This document shows positions 16,383 through 20,641 of a DNA stretch of 20,641 bases, in pieces. How positions within the stretch are numbered: position 1 is the first letter of the stretch; every line of letters begins with the position of its first letter. Location of the stretch: assembly GCA_001574975.1 (NCBI GenBank), contig KQ965923.1, positions 1 through 20,641 on the forward strand, written 5' to 3'. Both the position numbers and the translations under genes were made by a program. The notes beneath the pieces were generated by a model. The model saw only the letters and a program-made list of their open reading frames with translations. It was not told the DNA's origin and searched no databases. This DNA comes from Gonapodya prolifera JEL478. Its lineage: Eukaryota; Monoblepharomycota; Monoblepharidomycetes; Monoblepharidales; Gonapodyaceae.

Positions 16383-16698
16383 TATTATTTGATCAATAGC
16401 GAAAACTCTGCAGCTGTTGAATCTTTGTTTACAGAGGACGAAGTCCCACGAATCTTTGTTTACAAAGGACGAAGACACGTACACAAACAAAATATTTTTT
16501 TCTGATACCATTTATCACTAGACAAGACACTACAGGTGTTGGATCTTTGTTTACAAAGAACGAAGACGTGTACACAAACAAAAATATTTTTTCTTTACCG
16601 TGAATTGCTAAACAATACACTAAAAAGTGTTGAATCTTTGTTTACCACACAACAAGGAAGACGATCCATCAAAAAACGAAGAAATATATTTTTTTTCT
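16361..16698 (+). repeat. Degenerate approximately 91-nt direct repeats between kinase and SWIB genes
   Basis: Units begin at 16361, 16481 and 16572, each opening with ACACAAACAAA then a T-tract (ATATTTTTTCT). In the middle each holds ATCTTTGTTTAC and a GACGAAGAC-like segment. The first unit is longer because the ATCTTTGTTTACA-AGGACGAAG part is doubled. The third is degenerate, and a last T-tract lies at 16684-16698. The stretch 16383-16735 has no gene. The palindrome CTTTGTTTACAAAG is at 16454-16467 and 16545-16558. The first unit overlaps the kinase stop. Possible roles are regulatory sites for the SWIB gene or transcript ends. Confidence 0.75.
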
Positions 16699-16735
16699 GT
16701 ACACTAGATCTATAAGAAACTAACAAAGCAAGAAA

Positions 16736-17473
16736 ATGGCACGCACAAAGAAACAAACCAAAGTCGCCCCGTTGTCCGAGGAGTTCGTTGTTGAAAGCCC
16801 AACTGATGTCGAAGCACCTGTCGAAGCAGAAGTTCAAGAGGATCCAGTTGCAGATGATGATGTCAATGGAGATGAAGTTGATGAGACGGGCGCCAAGAAG
16901 AAGAAGGTTGAAGCTCCGCAAATTGCATCCGTGAACGCTGGCATTGACAAGCTCATCCAGGAGTACAAGACCTCTATTGTGAATGCTCGTACGCAGATCG
17001 CTTACTTGAAGCAGCTGAAGAAACTTCATCGTGATGAGGTCTTGGAAGGCAAAAAGACCACCAAAAAGCGGTCAAAGGTTCTCTCCGGCGCCGAGAAGCC
17101 ACCTCGCCCACCTTCGGGTATCACTAAGGACGGTCCTGTTTCGGAGGAGCTTTGTGAATTCCTCGGAATTCCGGCTGGAACTCTCATTGCTCGGACGGAT
17201 GTCACCAAGCGAATTATTGCGTACATTTCGAGTCACAATCTTCAAAACCCCGAAAAGCGCAACTTCATTATTACGGATGGTCCACTTTCATCCCTCCTTA
17301 AGCTCAAGGAGGGTGATCAGATTAGATACTTTGACCTTCAGAACCCCTTGTCGGCCCATTTTCCAAAGACTGCCAAAGTCAAGAAGGGGAAAAGTGACAC
17401 CGAAGAAGAGGCTGTGACTGACGGAGAAGAGCGTGTAGAGGAAGTCAAGGTGGAGGATGAACCAGAAGAGTAA
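16736..17473 (+). CDS. SWIB/MDM2-domain protein with histone H3-like N-terminus
   Basis: The 245-aa product has a SWIB domain at about 125-210, seen in SGITKDGPVSEELCEFLGI (127-145), then TRTDVTKRI-type helix sequence, NLQNPEKRNFI (168-178) and LLKLKEGDQIRYFDLQ (187-202). SWIB domains occur in chromatin-remodelling subunits and in several giant viruses. Residues 65-105 are probably a coiled coil. Residues 15-55 and 220-245 are strongly acidic. The N-terminus MARTKKQTK is nearly the histone H3 tail start (ARTKQTARK). Codon choice is more GC-rich than in neighbouring viral genes, so it may be highly expressed or a later arrival. The ATG at 16736 has an A at -3 and follows a long repeat-bearing spacer. 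Confidence 0.9.
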   Translation: MARTKKQTKVAPLSEEFVVESPTDVEAPVEAEVQEDPVADDDVNGDEVDETGAKKKKVEAPQIASVNAGIDKLIQEYKTSIVNARTQIAYLKQLKKLHRDEVLEGKKTTKKRSKVLSGAEKPPRPPSGITKDGPVSEELCEFLGIPAGTLIARTDVTKRIIAYISSHNLQNPEKRNFIITDGPLSSLLKLKEGDQIRYFDLQNPLSAHFPKTAKVKKGKSDTEEEAVTDGEERVEEVKVEDEPEE

Positions 17474-17509
17474 AGTGTAGCCATCGAAAAAAACCTTTGT
17501 ACATAGATA

Positions 17510-18046
17510 TTACATTTTCCATCTAGCATTACAGTTTTTACAGAAGAAGAAAGTAGTTATAGCTTCATCAGCTGATCTCGTCTGAGATTGAGTAAATTGA
17601 ACATTATTGGATTTGCAGTATTTGCAAGTAATCATTGCTTCAGATGCAGAGATATCTCCATCAACATTGTCTTCATCAATAGTTGGTGAAAGTTTACTTT
17701 CGATTTCTTTCCAAAACTCAATATGAGCTTTTGGCTTTAGATTCAGTAGATTAGTGTCAACTTCGAGTCGGTTAGATAGTAATTGCTTTACGATTGTATC
17801 GTCGCTAAACAAATATACTATTGTTGAAACCATATCTCTATATGCATCGCAGAATCGTCTGTCTTTCCAGGATTCCAGAAATCTTGACTCGCTTTTCGCT
17901 TGCCTGATCACCTCGTTAAATATCATGTTTTCGATTCTTGATCCCAAGTTTTTAATATGTGAGTTGTCAACAGCACCACATCCTCCCATAGCTTCACAAA
18001 TACAGTTTCTGGAGTTTTCTCGTTTTTGTAGATCCTCAGAGCTCAT
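17510..18046 (-). CDS. TFIIS-like transcription elongation factor
   Basis: The ATG at 18044-18046 gives 178 aa; the longer frame would need a TTG. Residues 30-120 match the central helical domain of TFIIS that binds RNA polymerase II. The C-terminal zinc ribbon is intact: C141 and C144, then QTRSADEAIT (155-164) with the acidic pair D160-E161 that enters the polymerase active site to trigger RNA cleavage, then C169 and C172 and a short basic end. The N-terminal LW domain of cellular TFIIS is absent, as is common in giant-virus versions. It should help the viral RNA polymerase escape arrest. It is convergent with the SWIB gene (36 nt between stops), and a perfect 18-bp palindrome sits 4 nt upstream of its ATG. 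Confidence 0.95.
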   Translation of the reverse strand: MSSEDLQKRENSRNCICEAMGGCGAVDNSHIKNLGSRIENMIFNEVIRQAKSESRFLESWKDRRFCDAYRDMVSTIVYLFSDDTIVKQLLSNRLEVDTNLLNLKPKAHIEFWKEIESKLSPTIDEDNVDGDISASEAMITCKYCKSNNVQFTQSQTRSADEAITTFFFCKNCNARWKM

Positions 18047-18050
18047 GATG

Positions 18051-18068
18051 TGTTTTGGTACCAAAACA
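18051..18068. promoter_or_regulatory. 18-bp perfect palindrome just upstream of TFIIS start
   Basis: TGTTTTGGTACCAAAACA is a perfect inverted repeat centred on GGTACC, ending 4 nt before the TFIIS ATG. It would lie in the 5' leader or be a binding site for a dimeric regulator. AAATATATATT further upstream (18071-18081) is a possible TATA-like element. Confidence 0.45.
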
Positions 18069-18265
18069 ACGAAATATATATTATCACGTCAAACAAACAA
18101 ACAAACAGTAGTTCTTCAAGATCGTGTAACTGTGTTGATGCCCCTGGTTTCAGGTATTAACGGGGATGACATGGTCACACTACGATGTGGCGGTGCTCCA
18201 ATCTCTTGACCACAGCGTTTTTTGCTCTGATTGCGCCCGATTTTCGCTTTTCGGTATCCAACAAG

Positions 18266-20482
18266 ATGAATCTATATACGATTCTCGAAGTTAACCGATT
18301 CAACCATCCTGATGTCCCAGACCATCGTCTCATTGGGTTCGCGGAGTACAGTATTGGTCAACTGTCGGTCCAACTCGCTGCCGAACCGAACCCACCTTCG
18401 TTGTGGATAACCGTTGTCGATGAGTTGAAGTCGCAGATTCGACAAGTCTCTGATTGGAAAAACTACGTGGCGTGTAGGTGCTGACCTTATCTTACCAGTC
18501 AGCCCTTTCTCTCAAGATTGGTTTATAGCGCACCCGAACATCTATGGTCTCGGTTATCTTTTTACCCAACCACAGTTGCAGCCATCGCTCATTTGCGGAA
18601 CCTGCCGTGGACCTGGGTTCCCGCCGGTCGCTGAATGCTCAAAAAAACATCTTGTCTGTCTTCACTGTTACGCTGACAAAGTCGTCCAAGATCGTACTTT
18701 CAAATTTTATTGCTCTACGGGCTGTGGGTCACGCGTCGAATGTCTCAATGAGACCTACAAAAAGGAGGTCACTGGACTTTTTCGGGATGTGTTGATGACA
18801 TGCCCATGGTGCATACAGTGGTTTCCCATCGCTGAAATTAACGGGCACCATCAAGCATGTGACAAGTCATGGTGCAAACTTTGTAAAGTTTGGATTGCCC
18901 CTGTCGTCAATGACGGCGACGGAGATTGTGTGGAATCTCACAAGAAGAGCGAGAGTCATCGTGAAGCACGACGTCGATCCAGTTCCAGACGGAACCCATT
19001 GCCTACAGCGGCAGACATAGCTGCCGAGATCAGGACTTTGGGTGGAGATATAGCAAAGACAAATGGTCTTCTTGCTGCAGCAGAGGCGAACTTGGTTAGC
19101 AACGCTGACGAGAACGACGTCCGGGATCAAGTGAGACTTACAAATGAAATCTCACAACTGCAACTGGATATGACAACGTGCGAGCAGGGAGGGATTGCGG
19201 CGAAGACCAACTTTGAGAAAGCAGATCAAACTCAAACCGATTTGCAAAAAAAGTTGGAATCTGCGAGTAAACAGTTGAATCTTGTCAGCAGGAGAGCCAA
19301 TGCCATACGCGACTATCAAGTAATGTAGCTCACACGTTTACGCTTTTGTGAACAAGCTAACTGATGCTCTATTAGAATTTGACGGACGAAGATCGACTCA
19401 CATACTTTCTCAGATTCAGAGAGCACGAGGAGACAGTCGGTCCAATTGCAGCACTTTCCCCGCTTCCTGAGGAGGGAGAAGCTCAACGGAATGTTGAAAC
19501 TCTCCAAGAACAGCTTATAGTCGTCGAAAATATCAAGAAGACTTCTCACAAGGAACAGACCAGTGCAACGTTGGAGATGGAGCGTATCCAACTCAAGTTG
19601 AAGGAGCTACAAGACCAGTTGAATAGTCTTTGTGCGCGCGTCCATTCGAGATCATCCATTGTCAAAGATCAAATGGAAAAGTATAAACAAGACCTCGCTC
19701 TCCTCAACAAGAAGGTTGCAAAATTGGCTGTTACTTCTTTACAAGTGAGTAGTGTTCCAAGAAAGGTTTTAATTTAACACTAACGTTGTGTTTGTAGGGC
19801 ATGGATGACAAGACGAGCCGTTTGATCATACGGACTCTTATGACAGATTCTTCGATTAAAGCGGACGTTGGTGGCAATATTTCAGAACACGAAGATTTTT
19901 CAGAACCAGACGATTTTTCAGAAGTAGACGATATGTCAGACATTGACGACGAACTCGAGGTAAAACCCAACTATCTCTCAGTGTTCTTCCTAGACTTCAT
20001 CTTGGTACTTTTCATTAGCCACAGTCCCCCAGCGTTTTTCGTACTACGACCCCGATGGCATTATCGAGTAGTAATGTTGGCTCTCAAGACTCTGTCAGTA
20101 CAGGAACTAAAAGAGCACGGTTGGAGGTAAGTAATCCTTTAGAAGCAATTTAATAACTACTAATACGCCCACTTAGTCCGGAAGTCCTCGATTTGGTTCA
20201 ATCAATATACCCGAGTCACCACCTCACAAAAAACTCACCACTAACCCCAGGCGAACACCTGTCGTTATTCTGACGAAATTTTCCGATGGGTCGGAGATTG
20301 TAAGCCAAACTCACCGATGCCCCGCAAGATCATACGGATTGGATTCGAAAGACTTTTGTGAAGGATGTAAAATACTGAATGGACGACCGTGTACTTGGAA
20401 GGGCAAGAGAAAGTTGTTGAGAAGGCCAGGGACTGGAAAGCGGGAGTGGCAATCAACTGTATACGAAAGCTCTTTAGTCTAA
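18266..20482 (+). CDS. Intron-containing RING/TRAF-like zinc-finger and coiled-coil protein
   Basis: Proposed exons are 18266-18473, 18529-19319, 19376-19744, 19798-19959, 20019-20126 and 20177-20482, giving 647 codons. The second exon holds a RING-like finger: C-x2-C (18594 onward), C-x3-H-x2-C-x2-C (AECSKKHLVCLHC), YCSTGC. A TRAF-type-like finger follows (TCPWC, then H-x4-C, then CKLC), then a basic SR segment and long helices for a coiled coil (19000-19740). An acidic repeat (EDFSEPDDFSEVDD) and a Cys-containing basic C-terminus complete it. Such proteins often act as E3 ubiquitin ligases. Four introns fall in phase 0 with no frame problem. The first junction is less certain: the frame changes between 18429 and 18484, best solved by an intron at 18474-18528. 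The start may instead be the ATG at 18185. The gene is more GC-rich than the viral genes and looks cellular. Confidence 0.7.
18474..18528 (+). other. Putative intron 1 (55 nt, least certain)
   Basis: GTAGGT donor and TTTATAG acceptor. Removing 55 nt joins the open frame of 18266 to the RING frame, and the length fits the other introns. Its phase (1) differs from the rest and no clear branch site is seen. A GCTGAC near the donor could serve a much shorter intron ending at 18498. A frameshift remains possible. Confidence 0.45.
19320..19375 (+). other. Spliceosomal intron 2 (56 nt)
   Basis: GTAATG donor, CTAAC branch site at 19357-19361 and CTATTAG acceptor. It falls after a complete codon and removes an in-frame TAG at 19326-19328. 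Confidence 0.9.
19745..19797 (+). other. Spliceosomal intron 3 (53 nt)
   Basis: GTGAGT donor, CACTAACG branch site and TTTGTAG acceptor. Phase 0; it removes an in-frame TAA. Confidence 0.9.
19960..20018 (+). other. Spliceosomal intron 4 (59 nt)
   Basis: GTAAAA donor and CATTAG acceptor, phase 0. An acceptor at 20024 (CCACAG) keeps the same frame. The branch site is not obvious. Confidence 0.7.
20127..20176 (+). other. Spliceosomal intron 5 (50 nt)
   Basis: GTAAGT donor, CTACTAATAC branch site and CACTTAG acceptor, phase 0. A textbook yeast/fungus-style intron. Confidence 0.9.
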
Positions 20483-20492
20483 ATTTGTTTTA

Positions 20493-20641
20493 AACAAACA
20501 AAAAGAACAAATCACCATGTAAATTTTCGACCCCTGCTGAAAATACGCGTCTCTTATTGAACAAACAAAAAGAACAAATCACCATGTAAATTTTCGACCC
20601 CTGCTGAAAATATGCGTCTCTTATTGAACAAACAAAAAGAA
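20493..20641 (+). repeat. 67-nt tandem repeat running off the window end
   Basis: Copies run 20493-20559 and 20560-20626, and a third starts at 20627 and is cut by the edge. The two full copies differ at only about one site (ACGCG against ATGCG). Each opens with AACAAACAAAAAGAAC, similar to the AAACAAACA runs in viral spacers, and contains ATTTTC and GAAAAT arms 10 nt apart. No gene is visible after 20482. Confidence 0.9.

Noticed and set aside
16361-16698. Transposon remnant between kinase and SWIB genes
   Set aside because: Direct repeats are present, but there are no terminal inverted repeats, target duplication or transposase fragment.
18544-18795. 83-aa frame overlapping the RING exon
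   Set aside because: The Cys/His finger pattern is in the other frame, and this one has no domain.
20493-20641. CRISPR array or IS end at the right edge
   Set aside because: The 67-nt units are contiguous and nearly identical throughout, with no variable spacers and no transposase gene.
1-20641. tRNA or rRNA genes
   Set aside because: No cloverleaf-like or rRNA-like sequence was recognised by eye on either strand; a tRNAscan run would settle it.

Overview
The window looks like part of a giant-virus genome (Nucleocytoviricota), or a giant-virus-derived insertion in a eukaryotic genome. The strongest evidence is a set of closely packed, intronless genes of typical giant-virus type: a three-domain mRNA capping enzyme (triphosphatase, guanylyltransferase, N7-methyltransferase), a short TFIIS-like elongation factor, a Ser/Thr protein kinase and a SWIB-domain protein. 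With them are several proteins I cannot name, two small multi-pass membrane proteins, and large proteins dominated by Ser/Thr/Pro/Asn/Gln-rich repeats. Nothing recognised here (no capsid protein, polymerase or packaging ATPase is in view) fixes the virus family.

Layout. From 1 to 1000: the tail of an RS-like low-complexity protein, with a convergent, overlapping small membrane protein. From 1013 to 6043: two same-strand genes. The first encodes a 1242-aa protein with what look like three degenerate OTU-type modules. The second may be a paralog of that protein's C-terminal half. From 6087 to 9881 (minus): the capping enzyme. From 9996 to 10991: two small plus-strand genes (a possible SRPBCC-like protein and a membrane protein). 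From 10995 to 14918 (minus): an acidic orphan and a 1053-aa repeat-rich, prion-like protein. From 14952 to 16382: a coiled-coil protein and the kinase. From 16383 to 16735: a repeat-bearing intergenic stretch. From 16736 to 17473: the SWIB protein, whose N-terminus resembles the histone H3 tail. From 17510 to 18046 (minus): TFIIS.

After 18046 the style changes. A plus-strand gene running from about 18266 to 20482 encodes a RING/TRAF-like zinc-finger and coiled-coil protein, and its reading frame closes only if short introns are removed. Four introns of 50-59 nt are well or fairly well supported, and a fifth is likely. They have GT-AG ends, and the clearest have CTAAC or CTAAT branch sites, a style common in fungi. 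The window then ends inside a 67-nt tandem repeat. The region is therefore either the right part of a viral genome carrying a captured eukaryotic gene, or a junction between an integrated viral element and host DNA.

How the genes fit together. Capping enzyme and TFIIS point to cytoplasmic virus-encoded transcription. The SWIB protein and kinase are plausible regulators of chromatin or signalling. Viral spacers are very short (3 to 114 nt for most pairs). Several starts are preceded by a T-tract ending in TTCT, and several divergent or start-proximal spacers contain AT-rich palindromes, which are candidate promoter elements.
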